The notes under the pieces: generated by a model | Seen by the model: the letters and a program-made list of their open reading frames with translations, nothing else | Database searches by the model: none | What the model was told of the DNA's origin: nothing | DNA from: Salvator merianae | Lineage: Eukaryota; Chordata; Lepidosauria; Squamata; Teiidae | NCBI GenBank assembly: GCA_003586115.2 | Contig: QVOM02000025.1 | Span: 89,760,161 to 89,824,160 of the forward strand | Direction of reading: 5' to 3' | Length of the DNA: 64,000 nt | Translations under genes and position numbers: made by a program | Shown: piece after piece, positions 1-10,030 of the stretch | How positions within the stretch are numbered: position 1 is the stretch's first letter | How the letters are laid out: each line of letters starts with the position of its first letter

Positions 1-178
1 ATCAAACCGGCAACCCTCTGCTTTGCAAACAGTGTGCTCTACCACTGAGCTACAGCCACTCCCAGACTCCATGGGCTCCTCTGTGCAGTTTTCCTGGCAG
101 AGATACAGAAGTGGTTTGCCATTGCCTAGTTCTGGGGGGAGGCTGGCAATTGAACCGGAAACCCTCTACTTTCCAAGT
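1..178 (-). repeat. tRNA-headed SINE, tandem partial copies (Bov-B-like body)
   Basis: Read on the minus strand this is a tRNA-like head (TAGCTCAGTGGTAGAGCACA, box A-like, followed by a box B-like GGTTGCCGGTTTGAT) running into a body with GGCAAACCACTTCTGTATCT, which resembles the 3' region of Bov-B LINEs and their partner SINEs. The head sequence near base 1 recurs about 150 bases later, so at least one full unit and part of a second sit head to tail. The window edge cuts the first. A tRNA gene is unlikely because the cloverleaf does not close. Confidence 0.72.
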
Positions 179-179
179 A

Positions 180-840
180 TATCCACGCTATAAAGACCTC
201 AAAGAGATCCAAACAAAAGAAAATATTACAGCTGACCAAATCTGTGAATCTTGGGAATACAGTTCCTTGAAGGTAGCCTCCTATCATTCCCTTCCTGCAA
301 TAGCCCAAACTGCCTTCCCTACTGCTTAGCAAAGAATGTAGTTCAAAAAGGGAAGTGCATTCTCAGAAATATAGCAGGGAGCAAGTGCAAGTATTTTGTC
401 CTGCTCAGTGATGGGAGGAACCTTGATCAAGGTTAGATTGAATATATTTAGTTTGTTTATGGGTTGCCTTCCAAGCAATTCAAGTTGTCTTTTATTTTTC
501 CTATCTGCCGAACCAAGTAGTGAGCAAAAGAATGGAAAAGTTCAGCACATGCCTGTCAGTGAAAAATAGTGCACGTTGCATACTTGACCTTGCTTTCACT
601 CAAGCTTTATGACACTGCCAAACATGAAGAAGAAAAGCAATTGAACAATATGTCAAAGTTTGATTAGTGTCAGTCCTTCTAATAAGAAACGTTGCTGGTG
701 AGCACCAGGAGGATGGGATATGAGAAGCAAGATGGACTGGGACTCAGCTAGCGGGGAATGTGCTTCTGGCCAAGAAAGCAAAATGCCTTCCATGCCCGCT
801 GGGTCCATAAATGCACAATTACTAGATGCTGGGATGTTGG
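180..840. other. no recognised feature
   Basis: AT-rich sequence with stops in all frames. I see no coding, RNA or repeat signature here. Confidence 0.5.
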
Positions 841-841
841 G

Positions 842-1060
842 AATGCATAGAGGTGCCCATGGAGTGGTCATAGCTCAGGGGTAAAGCAAACGGCCTGGAA
901 AGCGAAGGGTTGCTGGTTTGATTCCCAGCCTCTTCCAGGAAGTAGGCAATGGCAAACTACTTCTGTATCTCTGCCAAGAAACCAGTATGGAGTTACCCAT
1001 GCAGTCAACCAGCAGTCAACCACAACTTGGTGGTACCCAACAAACTAGATGTTACTATGA
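842..1060 (+). repeat. tRNA-headed SINE, Bov-B-like body
   Basis: Same family as at 1-178 and 18041-18656, here in forward orientation. The head reads TCATAGCTCAGGGGTAAAGC (box A-like) and GGTTGCTGGTTTGATTCCC (box B-like), then AGGCAATGGCAAACTACTTC, TATCTCTGCCAAGAAACCAG and a tail ending near TTGGTGGTACCCAACAA. The bases just before the head (AGGTGCCCATGGAGT) match the end of a preceding unit, so this copy may also derive from a tandem. Confidence 0.72.
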
Positions 1061-1209
1061 CAACAATGCCATTCACCCAAGCGATTGCCAGTGGAAGAGC
1101 AGCAGGTAACTGGTTGTTGGTTCAAGTTGGTTCAGTTCTGCTACCCTGTCTTCAAACTGCAGTCTTCCTTCTAACATTGCCAGACTGCCTGTAACTAAGT
1201 GGGCTCACT

Positions 1210-1389
1210 GGCCCTTTCTGCACTGGGCCTTATTCTGGATTATATCCCAGAAATAAGGGGCTGTTATCCGCATGCTGGAGTAGACTATGGCAGGTCCCAG
1301 GCAGGGCTTGCCGTAGTCCGCACTACTAAATGGACAGCAGGACTCTATTCTGTGATACAATCCAGAATTAGGCCAATGCAAAAAGGGAC
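1210..1389. mobile_element. 180-bp palindromic MITE, GGCCCTTTCTGCACT ends
   Basis: The element starts GGCCCTTTCTGCACTGGGCC and ends with the near reverse complement. The arms contain TATTCTGGATTATATCCCAG and its mirror. A copy at 31885-32064 has the same 180-bp length, and shorter relatives lie at 32700-32800 and 48508-48624. There is no coding capacity. The flanks (ACT left, ATT right) agree at two of three bases, so a target duplication is unproven. Confidence 0.7.
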
Positions 1390-1783
1390 ATTAACTGCCA
1401 CAGCTGATCTAAGTGTGCTCTGTTTGGTTGGCTGCTGAGCCCTGAGCACTGTAGACATGAATCTGGGTCTCAGCGGGCATCCCATGTGGTCCCTATCTTG
1501 CCTTCTAGGCCAGGGATCCATTCCATGCTAGCTCTGCTCCTGTCCTCCTGTTCCCTGACAGTATCACCCACCTCCTCTTCTCCCATTCACTGCCTGAATC
1601 TTTTTCTCCACTCCAAAAGAGTCTCACATTTTCCTCCTGGGCACCGTCTGTCACTTTCACTCTACGCAATTGCAATGTTGGTGAACATCCAATGACATCA
1701 TTATAATTCAAGATTAGGGAAGCAACAAATGCACGCGAGGCCTCTCATTTTTGGTCATGCCTGCACATTTTTGATGTACAAAG

Positions 1784-1931
1784 TAGCGGCGGCCTGTGGC
1801 TTTAAGAGCAGGTGTTTGTAACCTGTGGAAAGCGAGCGACGGCTGTTTGCGGGGCCTCCGGGCCTCCGTACTGTCGCAGTTGCTTTTCGTGGGTTACACA
1901 CACCCGCCCTTAAAGCCATGGGCCGCCACTA
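1784..1931. mobile_element. palindromic hAT-like MITE, copy 1 (148 bp)
   Basis: The arms read TAGCGGCGGCCTGTGGCTTT and, at the other end, AAAGCCATGGGCCGCCACTA. Flanks are GTACAAAG (1776-1783) and GTATAAAG (1932-1939), an 8-bp repeat with one mismatch, as expected of hAT transposition. The outermost base is T/A here rather than the C/G of other copies. Non-coding. Confidence 0.85.
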
Positions 1932-2077
1932 GTATAAAGTTCAAAAAGCTGCTATCCACAGCTCATCCAACCAACCAACCAAACCCTTCAACAAACATGA
2001 GTCTGAATTTAAAAATCCACCTTAATCAGATTCCGTTTGTGTGGATTTCACGTACAAATAGATGTGGATCCAACTAG

Positions 2078-2275
2078 TTTGGCTACAACCTCAGGCTGTC
2101 AAAAAAGTGGCTCAAAAGCAGCTTAAAGTTGATAGCATCCACACGTTAGTGCCTGCAATTCAAAGTGCAGAAAATGCATTTTCTAGCCTTTAATGTGGAT
2201 TAGAAGTGGGGTGGAAACACTAGTGTACACATGCTAAGCCACTTTTGAGCTGCTTTTCTTAAGGTTTGTGGCTGT
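2078..2275. mobile_element. palindromic element with AAAGTGGCT arms
   Basis: The left arm has AAAAAAGTGGCTCAAAAGC then GATAGCATCCACACGTTAGT. The right arm mirrors it with CACTAGTGTACACATGCTAA then GCCACTTTTGAGCTGC. The middle carries CCTTTAATGTGGATTAGAAG, shared with copies at 3405-4035 and 15205-15385. Non-coding; transposon class not established. Confidence 0.6.
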
Positions 2276-2505
2276 AGGCTCAGGTGCCTGTTTTTATATA
2301 AGTAAAAAAATTTTGGTCCATATGCATTCATTTTCAACCAGGTCCAGTTGGCAGTACTGACACTGACATACAGAACCCCAACCAACTTGGGTCCCGAATT
2401 ATTTGATGGTGCCTCTTTCCATATTGAACTTTCCAGATCTTAAAATCAACAGGAGAGGTCCTTCTATTAGTGGTGTTGCGTTTTGAGATTGAAGGTGTCA
2501 CAGCA

Positions 2506-2680
2506 CAAACAGGGCCTTCTCAGTGGTATACCCCAGCTATGAAATCACTTACTATCTGAGCTGTACCAGGTGCCACTACTACACACATGCCAACCAGTAG
2601 TTTAAAAAAGCCTTCTCCAGAGCAGGCAATCAGAAGTGGGCACCTCCTTGTATGGGAAGGCATGAAGTAGTGACCAGAGA
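2506..2680 (+). repeat. L2-type LINE 3' fragment, degenerate
   Basis: AGGGCCTTCTCAGTGGTATA followed by a CCAGCTATGAAATCAC-like block matches the 3' coding tail of the L2/CR1-clade LINE seen more completely at 8510-9000 and 13855-14250. Degenerate and without an open frame. Confidence 0.45.
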
Positions 2681-2685
2681 TGTTT

Positions 2686-3060
2686 TTACACTTTCCATGT
2701 TAGAATGGGATAATTAGAATGGGATAACTGACCCAGCGGTGTGAACACCGTCTGCACTGTAAGGCCCTCGACTTGAATATGAGCAGGATACCAGCATTCA
2801 CACTGCAACTGCTGGTATTATGCTCTCGATGTTCGCCATGACAGCAGCTGGGAAGCATCTGCTGCTGCCATGGCAACCAGCAGCTTGGCAGAACATGCAG
2901 GCATGCACAGGCAAAATCGCAAAATCAGACAGGTGCAGCTGCGGCACGTGGCACACAGCACGACCATGCATTCGCACCTGGAAACGTGTGCAAATGCACT
3001 TTACTGGGAGCAGGATAGCTGCTTTCCCAATTTCTGCTGATCTGCACCTGATCACTTTTA
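2686..3060. mobile_element. GC-rich inverted-repeat element, eroded
   Basis: Begins with TTTTTACACTTTCCATGTTA and contains TTAGAATGGGATAA, TGCTCTCGATGTTCGCCATG and several mirrored blocks around ACAGCAGCTGG. These are signatures of the GGGCC-ended family (9598, 10031, 27722, 61698). Ends are worn and no flanking duplication is visible. Open frames on both strands here are by-products of GC content and symmetry. Confidence 0.55.
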
Positions 3061-3404
3061 GGGAGGCCTTTTTCATTAAAGATATTTTGGTAGGTATGTT
3101 ACCATAAACTATTCAACACCTGGCTGAGGGGCCCCATTTCACCCTGGCCTCTGGTTCCTAAGATACTCCTCCACTGTGCTGTTAACCTACACTTTGTTTT
3201 TAATTGGTTTTTATTCTTTTCTCCTTTGGGGGTTGTTGAGTTATACATTCTACATACAGACACACACACACACAGAGTATGTGTTACCTGTTCATGCCGA
3301 TTTTAAGTTTTATGCAAAAACTTTCTCAAAGGTGTTCATACTTGACTTAATAGCAGAACTAGAAATGGAATGGGAACCACTGAAAAGCTTCTGGGTAAAA
3401 CTCA

Positions 3405-4035
3405 GGCTACATCCACACATGGTAAAAAAAAGTGACTAGAAAGTGGCTTAGAGGTGGTAGCATCCACACACTAGAGCCTCTAATCTACATTAATAGCCAG
3501 GTTGGAGGGACAGGCAGGATGCCTCTAAAGGCCATTTGCGGGGAGTTGAGAGCAGGAGAAGGTTTTGCCTTTGTCTTCTGTTTGAGAGGCCCAGAAGCAA
3601 TTGGTGGGCCACTGTGTGAGACAGGATGCTGCACTAGATGGGCCATGACCCGATCCAGCAATGTATCTCTTATGCTCTTAAAAACAAATTCATGGAGGAC
3701 AGGTGTATCCATGGCTGCTGGAATGGATGCCTGGATACCACTTCCAATTTGGAGAGGCAGGCAGGATGCCTCCAAAGGCCATTTGCAAGAAGTGAAGAGC
3801 AGGTGAAGGTTTTGCCTTTGTTTTTGCTTGAGATGCCCAGAAGCAACTGGTGGGCCACTGTGTGAGATGGGATGCTGGACTAGACAGGTTGTGGCCTGAT
3901 CCAGCAGGGCTCCTCTTATGCTCTTAATATGCACTTTCAAAGGCCTTTAATGTGGATCAGAGGTGAGAAGGAAACACTAGCGTCTGCATGCTACCACCTT
4001 TAAGCCACTTTCAAGTCATTTTTTCATGTGCGCAG
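3405..4035. mobile_element. palindromic element split by a CR1 insertion
   Basis: The left arm at 3430-3490 (AGAAAGTGGCTTAGAGGTGG, TAGCATCCACACACTAGAGC) is complementary to the right arm at 3925-4030 (CACTAGCGTCTGCATGCTAC, CACCTTTAAGCCACTTTCAA). The two arms are separated by CR1-type sequence at 3490-3925 that is absent from the related copy at 15205-15385. The CR1 sequence therefore arrived after the palindrome. Confidence 0.6.
3490..3925 (+). repeat. CR1-like LINE 3' ends, two tandem partial copies
   Basis: Two successive copies carry GGCAGGATGCCTCTAAAGGC, GAAGGTTTTGCCTTTGTCTT, GGGCCACTGTGTGAGACAGG and GATCCAGCA...CTCTTATGCTCTTA. This is the 3' end of a reptile CR1-type LINE whose tail is a TTATGTTC-like repeat. 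The 151-residue minus-strand frame across it (3485-3940) is fortuitous. Confidence 0.7.
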
Positions 4036-4550
4036 ATTCAACCTTAGAAGCCTTCAAAATCAACCAAAAAACAAAACCCCTCTTTCCCATTTCTCAAGAC
4101 TGTACCATAGAGCAATTGCTAGGTCAGATGCGCCCTCCAAATTCAAAGGCATCACCTGGTTAGAGAAGAGTATATTTTCCATCCTCACACAGCATCCACC
4201 ATTTTGTCTGGAATAAATCTAGAGGACAGGGTAGATTCTTTTTACAAAATGTATTCGCAGCTGCTGTCTTTTATTCTGAAAATGCTGTCAGACGTGTCCC
4301 TTTAAGTCAAGGTAAACTGAAAGTGTACTGCCTTCCCAGGAGAAGTGACTTTGTACCTCCACTTCAATAATACACAGAACTTTCCTCCTGCAGAGACCAG
4401 TATTTCAAAGGCCAATTCATTAAGAAAATCCTACCCACAGAGCTCAGAGCCAGAAGTGCTTTGTAACTGCTGAATTTGTCACCTTTGAGCTATGATTAAC
4501 ATGAATGAACCTGATTAATTTTCCTGCCTTTTGCTCATTGCATCCTGCTA

Positions 4551-4568
4551 AAAAAAAAAAAAAAAAAA
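4551..4568. repeat. poly(A) run
   Basis: An uninterrupted A run followed by A/G-rich sequence. It could be a retroposed tail or a simple repeat; no body sequence identifies a source. Confidence 0.6.
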
Positions 4569-4769
4569 GGGAAAAGAAATAAAAAGAGCCACATTAGATG
4601 GGGACTGGGGTGAGTGAGAAGCAGAGATGCTACAGGCAGCAAACTGGAGCAGAAGTTAAAAACAGAAACACCACGTTTGCCCTTAGCAATTCACATTTCC
4701 TTGATCAGTTGAACATTTTCTTTAGAAGGGAAAGGGAACAGTAGCAGGCGGGGAAGAAGTCTGGAAACC

Positions 4770-5112
4770 AGAGATGTGCAACGTTTGTTTCACGTTCGCT
4801 CATTCCCTCGAATATTTCACATTTGTGCATATTCAAATGAAATCAAAAATGCGCTTTTTTGCGTTTTCGGAGTTCGAGAGAAGCAAACCAGTCTCTTCCT
4901 TCGCGAAAGTGAAATATTCATAATATTCATGTTTTTGCTGTGATTAAACCCATGGAAAGGGCACTTTCAATGGGTAAAACATTGCAAAACCTGCAAAAAC
5001 AAATGTGAAAACCCCTTTTTCCACATTGCGATGCGCGGATGAAGCAAAAATACAGATTTTTGCTTCGACAGCGAATCAAAAAGGTGAATTTCGTTTGTGC
5101 ACGTCCCTAGTG
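4770..5112. mobile_element. AT-rich inverted-repeat element, GATGTGCA ends
   Basis: The left end AGAGATGTGCAACGTTTG mirrors the right end TTCGTTTGTGCACGTCCCTA. The interior is full of TTCGC/GCGAA blocks, CATATTCAAATGAAATC, and a central CCCATGGAAAGGGCACTTTC. Related copies lie at 47320-47568 and 59120-59455. No coding capacity; consistent with a non-autonomous DNA transposon. Confidence 0.62.
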
Positions 5113-5519
5113 CAAACAGGTGTTTGGTGATGTCTAAGGGCAAAGCTAACACCTACAACATTATGAAACCTTGGCTGCTTCCAGAGGTCAAGAGGAAAGT
5201 ATAGGATCTTTTCTTGATCCTGTATTTGCTTCTCGCTGTCACTGCCAGACGGCAGGATGAAATCCCAGGGAAAACCTGGGCCCTGAACTTTCTGTGGCTT
5301 TGTCCTGATGGGGAAATACCCGGAACTGCACGAGTGCCCATCCCCTGCATTTGCACAGTGCGTATTTTCATCCGGGTTTTGCTTTGTGCTTGCGCAGTGG
5401 TTATATTCACGAGGAAAAAGTCTGGAAGCAAGCCTCAGATGTGGTAAGTTGTATCGCTATGTGGGAAAATTCAGGTTCGGAGTTCTATTCCTTCATAGAC
5501 ATATACTGGGGTTTTACCT

Positions 5520-5990
5520 TTTTTAAAAAACACACAATAAATTTTATTTCAAATATACAATAATAAAAAGAAATTAACAAATTGAAAAAAATCCTCCACC
5601 TCCGTCCCCCCTTCTACTAAATGGGTAGACCAGACCACATGGCTCTTGGACTGTCCTTTATATTCCATTTCTGTCCAGATGGGAGATTGTGTTGATTATT
5701 CCTTGAATTGCTGGACTTCCCGTTTGCTGGTGGAGATAAGTTACCACTCTTGACCACACCTGTACAGCTGGCTGTGATGTCCGGTTTCCCATATATCTCA
5801 TTCTTTTTTTCCTTATAAAATCAAGCATCATTTGTCCGCTCATATAGGCATACCTCTCCATTAGCTTTCTATTTCTCAGAGTTTTCCAGTTTTTGGCTAT
5901 TACTGCCTTTGCTGCCATCAACAATTGTTTAACTATGTACTGGTCCTCTTCAATTATTTGACTATCAAATGTATACAATAAATATATTTC
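5520..5990 (-). pseudogene. L1-like LINE ORF2 C-terminal remnant
   Basis: The minus-strand frame 5978-5658 (106 residues) contains QYIVKQLLMAAKAVIAKNWK, which resembles the C-terminal region of reptile L1-type ORF2 proteins, where a helix of the form LL.AAR..IA..WK follows the cysteine-rich end. Next in the frame comes an MERYAYMSGQ-like block. To the left (downstream on the minus strand) the DNA becomes AT-rich with an A/T-rich tail, fitting a 3' end. There is no reverse transcriptase domain, so this is a 5'-truncated dead copy. A different LINE clade is possible. Confidence 0.45.
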
Positions 5991-6094
5991 TTTTGACCAG
6001 ACTGTGCTGGTGCAAATTATTCTGTCAATCCAGGATGTTGCCGTTATGTCCTGGGACTATGCTGGGACTTCCACGGATATGGGTGCCAATCCCA

Positions 6095-6600
6095 ATTGGT
6101 GCTGGGGTATTCTTGGATTTTAGAGGCTGTCTGGATAAAGCCTTTGGCCAGCTCCAGACACCAGCTGAATAAAGTGCCAACAGGTGATGTTCCAGAGAAA
6201 AGCTCCTCTGGAATATTGCCTACTGTCCTGACAATGTAGGGGACTCACTGTCTCTTCACTTTTGGAGACTGACTACCACACATGTGCCACCGTCTTTTCA
6301 GTCCATGCGCATTCATGGTGGAGGTGCACACCTGGGTATTGAAATACCCAGATATGCACAATTGCGATCACCATGCATGCATGGCTGTCTTTTCAAATAA
6401 TGATGGTGCCTCCATCCACAAGGTACGTTTTAGGGCTGTTTCACAAAAACCCACTACCAGAGTCAGATCTTCCCAAAATAGGGAAATACTATGCATTTTG
6501 GAGGGGCGCTATGGTGGGATTGCCACAGATAGGTGTGGCAACCCCACCACAGTGACGCCATATTGGTGCTATATTCCCCCACCTGGATGAAGCCTTTGTC
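6095..6600. repeat. unclassified dispersed repeat mosaic
   Basis: CCAGCTGAATAAAGTGCCAA and CCAGAGAAAAGCTCCTCTGG recur, diverged, near 57905-57960. CACACCTGGGTATTGAAATA and TGCATGGCTGTCTTTTC recur near 56570-56700. The stretch from 6430 to 6600 is an inverted relative of 56285-56450 (TCAGATCTTCCCAAAATAGG against its complement there). These look like pieces of an old DNA transposon family. Confidence 0.5.
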
Positions 6601-7190
6601 CAATAAGCTGGCCTCCACCAGGCTGGTCTGCTCCAGATGTTTTACGATGCAAATCCCATCAGCGCCAACTAGTTGGGACTGATGGGAGTTCCCACCGAAA
6701 ACATCTGGAAGGGGATGGTTTAGCAAGTGGCTGAGGCAAGTGAATGGAGATGGATAATCATTGCAGATTGAATAGCGCTACCACACGGAAAAGAAGACAG
6801 GGTCCCTGCATCTTGAACAGCTGTATAAAACAGGGAATTTCCACAGCTGTAATTTGTGGCCTGGGCAATTCCTGCTGAAACGTCCTCTTTTGCACAACTA
6901 TTAAAGGTGCAGGAAGTCTGTCTTGATTAGGACTAGACATGTGAAAATGTTGACAGCTTGCCAGGACCGTGGCTGGACCACCAGACAACCCCAGTGGCAT
7001 GTTGAAGTTGCCGTGGTGAATTTGCAGTGAAAATGGCATAGTTCCCCTTGGCAGTTGCATCTGGAGAGGTCTGTGACATTACTTCACTAGCAGCTTCTCG
7101 GAGCTCACCATTGCATGGAGGAAAAACCAGTGAAAAGTCTCAGGTAAGTGGGAAGCTCCCAGAAATTGCTAGCAAAAGTAAAGCCACAGG
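6600..7190. other. no recognised gene
   Basis: Contains short relics such as GATGGGAGTTCCCACCGAAAACATCTGG-like text (6672 onward), which is common in old reptile repeats. No coding or RNA signal. Confidence 0.4.
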
Positions 7191-7194
7191 GCAT

Positions 7195-7415
7195 GAGAAC
7201 ATAAGAGGAGCTCTGCTGGATCAGGCCACAGCCCATCTAGTCCAGCATCCTGTCCCACACAATGGGCCATCAATGGCTTCTGGGCATCTCAAGCAGAAGA
7301 CAAGGATAAAACCCTCACCTGCTCTCAGCTCCCTACAAATAGCCTTAAAGGCATCCTGCCTGTTTCTGCAACCTGGAGGCGGTACCAAGGCATCTATTCT
7401 AGAAGTCATTGATGC
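7195..7415 (-). repeat. CR1-like LINE 3' end
   Basis: Reads GAACATAAGAGGAGCTCTGC, GGATCAGGCCACAGCCCATC and CTCAAGCAGAAGACAAGG on the plus strand, so the element points left. It ends near CCAAGGCATCTATTCTAGAA. This is the TTATGTTC-tailed subfamily found throughout the window. Confidence 0.7.
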
Positions 7416-8069
7416 TATCTTGCCAGACACCCCATTAACCGAAACCATCCCAGGGGAGTCCCACGCAGGTCTGGCAGGCTACAGCTGGGGACAGTGCTGG
7501 GTTCTGCTTTATACCTGACATTTCCCCTTGCTGTCAAGATGCCATCAGGTAAGCCTTTGATTATTCTGGTCCTCCAGACATACCAACATTTGGCACGCTT
7601 TGGAAACTTCAGCACAAGCATCGCAATCAGGCATCTTCCTAACATCATCTGGCACCATTTCTTGGACCCCAGCCTCCTCCCTACAAGGAAGGGCACAGCA
7701 GATTCTATTTTAAAAAACCCACTTTGCTTCCCTTGGGGAAAAACAGCAGCGCCAGCCTTGAAACCAGGTGTCCCCGCCCCGCCCCCAAGCGATGTCCATG
7801 AGTTTCCGGGGGATCCTCGATCCTGAAGGAAACTACCTCGAATGCTCCATCCTTCACGCGGTGAGAAGCCACCAGAGGAAGACTGCGTGCAGCATCCTCC
7901 GAAATGGGAAGCTTCGTTCATAGACTAGTCGGGAGGGAACCCTGTCGCGTGTTCCTTTGTTTATTTCTGTCTTCTCGTTTGCTTTCGCCCAGGAGTCTTG
8001 GTTGTGCCGAGGGTGTTCAGAAGCTGCGAAAGCAGTGGTGCCAGAATGCATAGAGAGGGCCGCGAGCCG

Positions 8070-8083
8070 GTTGCTATAGGAAC
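8070..8083. promoter_or_regulatory. RFX X-box-like palindrome
   Basis: GTTGCTATAGGAAC fits the imperfect palindrome GTTGCY-AT-RGNAAC bound by RFX factors at promoters of ciliary and centrosomal genes. It sits in the CpG-rich patch. Chance occurrence cannot be excluded. In mammals the gene beyond the 5' end of EGR4 is ALMS1, a centrosomal gene reported to be RFX-regulated, so the site is worth noting. Confidence 0.4.
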
Positions 8084-8091
8084 TTTGCAAG

Positions 8092-8197
8092 ATGCACATT
8101 CTAGAAGTTCTCCTGAAAGGATTGGAGGAGTCGGTTGGGCAGTTGCAGGAAGGGGAACCGATGTCCTTGCTCGGAACCAAAGTCTCGGGCTTTATTG
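8092..8197 (+). CDS. candidate first coding exon of unidentified gene
   Basis: An ATG with A at -3 opens a 35-codon frame starting MHILEVLLKGLEESVGQLQE and ending ...GTKVSGFI. It is followed at 8198 by GTGAGT, a strong splice donor, in phase 1. An in-frame TAG lies just upstream (8077-8079), so this would be the true start. The peptide is leucine/glutamate-rich and could begin with a helix. It lies in the CpG-rich patch next to an X-box-like site. I do not recognise the protein, and I found no convincing downstream exon before EGR4. It may be a chance frame. Confidence 0.3.
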
Positions 8198-8509
8198 GTG
8201 AGTTGCTGAGAGGAGGAAGCTTCAAGGGAACGGGTTGGGCGCCAGGATTCCAGTCACACGTGTTGAGGACGGGGAACGCGAAAGGCCCATCGGATGTCAC
8301 TTCTGGGCCAGAGGATAAACCTGCCAGGCGGCTTGCCCTGATGGAAATCAACAGCTGGGCCTGAAGAGAGATGCTCCGCTGTTCTGTGCTGAAGTTCCTG
8401 CACTATAGGCAGGAGAATCTGAGCTTCAGTGCGACAAATGTAGCTGGTCACAGAATTCCAAGATTCTGGGTCCTCATTCAAAAGGGGTGAGGACTCTTGC
8501 AAAGAAAGC

Positions 8510-9000
8510 AAGATGAGCAACTCGCCGAGCCCAATTCAAGGTGGCTGATGTTGACTTATAAAGCCCTAAATGGCTTGGGCCCCAAATATCTGAAGGAGCG
8601 CCTTCTCCCACATAGACCTGCCCAAGCTTTAAGATCACAAAGTAAGGGCCTTCTGGTAGTTCCACTACTCCCAGAGGTGTGAAGGGTTGCAGCGTGCGAC
8701 AGGGCCTTCTCTGTGGCAGCCCCCCAGCTTTGGAATAACCTCCCAGCAGCCAGTCGCTGACTATGAAGCTTTTTCTGGGCCACCTGAGCCTTTGATTCCG
8801 AATTCCTCTAAATGTAATTCATCCTGCCATTGTGGATGGGAGGGAGGGAGGGAGGGAGGGAGGGAGGGAGGGAGGCTGAATGGGTTACGTTTTTAAATAT
8901 GATTTAGTGTCTCTAATTTTATCATATAATGTGACCCTGCAGGACCTCCAGGTTAAGGGTGGGATAAAAATGTTATAAATAAATAAATAAAATGGAGACA
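8510..9000 (+). repeat. L2-type LINE 3' end (ORF2 tail plus 3'UTR)
   Basis: Starts inside the ORF2 C-terminus: the frame reads LTYKALNGLGPKYLKERLLP and then ...LRSQSKGLLVVPLLPEV, the conserved block after the reverse transcriptase in L2/Rex-type LINEs. The 3'UTR ends with GGGTGGGATAAAAATG and an AAATAAATAAATAAAA tail. A GGGA microsatellite (8837-8875) has grown inside it. The frame is broken after LLPEV, so the copy is dead. Confidence 0.72.
8837..8875. repeat. (GGGA)n microsatellite
   Basis: About nine tandem GGGA units inside the L2-type LINE copy. Confidence 0.95.
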
Positions 9001-9597
9001 GGCCCAAAACATGTACAGAGTGCACTGGTCCAAGCTTAGCAGCATACGTCCACATTAGCTGCCCAACTGTAGCAGGGTTGGTTATTTGGTGCCCTGGCTG
9101 GTCTTGCTCGCTGGAGCAATTTCCCTAGAATGCAGCAAGAGTCCACACTAAAGCAGCAGCTGGTCTCCCTGGGGCGTCGTGGCTTTATGGGCCTTTGGGG
9201 AACCAAGCAATTATTCCTGCCCCCATTGATTTGTGCAACAGACAAAATAAAGGAGGTGGGGGAGGGGAAAATGAATTAAAGCCAGCCTGGGTGGACAGGA
9301 TTATGCCTCCATCCTGCAGCCTGTTGAGGATGCCCGCCATCTTCTCGCTGACCCTTTGCTCAGACGTTTAATGAATAGAGTGGAGCACTGACCCACCATT
9401 CTGTTGGTCTTCATGTGTGTGCATTGCGTCCACAAGGAAAGGGGACACACATCATTTTATGCCACACCCTGCATGGACAAACTGTCCCCAGAGGGAAGGC
9501 AAAGGCTGACTGCGGGTGCCCAGTTAAAACAAGAAAGGCTAGAAAACTCTAACGCAAACTGCCAAAGATTTTCAGAGGACATTGGAGCAGTCTCTGA
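9000..9597. other. no recognised gene
   Basis: Moderately GC-rich with no convincing exon, RNA or repeat boundary. Confidence 0.4.
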
Positions 9598-9976
9598 GGG
9601 CGTTTTCACACTTACCACGTTAGGACAGGATAATTTTCCTGCACTAATGCAGTATTGGCCATTCAGCGCAGACACAAATGCCAGTAGCCATGCCTGATGC
9701 TTACCATGGCAGTGGCCAAGAAGCGACTGTCCACTGCCATGGCTGCCTCCAGGGCCACGCAGCATGCAGGCATGGGCAGGCGCAATCAGGCAATCACACA
9801 GGTGTGATGGAGTGATCACGCCAGCCCAGTCGCTGAATGGGGTGCGGATGCACTTTACTGGGAACTCGGGCCTCTGCGAATGCACTTTAGCTGGCCACTT
9901 GGGCCCCTGCAAAGTGCAGACACACTTTGCTAGCAAGCAACCTTGACGCTCGCCTGCACAAAGTGCAAGCAGACCC
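9598..9976. mobile_element. GGGCC-type inverted-repeat element, 379 bp
   Basis: Starts GGGCGTTTTCACACTTACCA and ends AAAGTGCAAGCAGACCC, with TGA directly on both sides (9595-9597 and 9977-9979). The interior has ACCATGGCAGTGGCCAAG and its mirror CCACTGCCATGGCTGCC, plus TGCGGATGCACTTTACTGG, shared with the other members. Non-coding. The 3-bp duplication and GGGCC-like ends suggest a PIF/Harbinger-type non-autonomous element. Confidence 0.68.
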
Positions 9977-10030
9977 TGAGATAAGAAGGTATTGGCCTAA
10001 GGATTATAAGCTGCAATCTTTGAAGAATAA

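Larger units (their letters stand above)
7770..8300. promoter_or_regulatory. CpG-rich patch (candidate promoter)
   Basis: CpG dinucleotides are dense from about CCCCGCCCCGCCCCCAAGCG (7775-7794) through GGGGAACGCGAAAGGCCCAT (8271-8290), in contrast to CpG-poor flanks. The patch is not a recognisable repeat and contains an RFX-like X-box and a possible first exon. It may be the promoter of a gene adjacent to EGR4, in either direction. Confidence 0.5.

Noticed and set aside
3485..3940. 151-codon minus-strand frame
   Set aside because: It lies entirely in CR1 3' end copies and repeats the same peptide blocks seen at other CR1 copies.
7415..8351. ALMS1 first exon on the minus strand
   Set aside because: The minus-strand frames lack the acidic run expected of the ALMS1 N-terminus; only the promoter-like features were kept.
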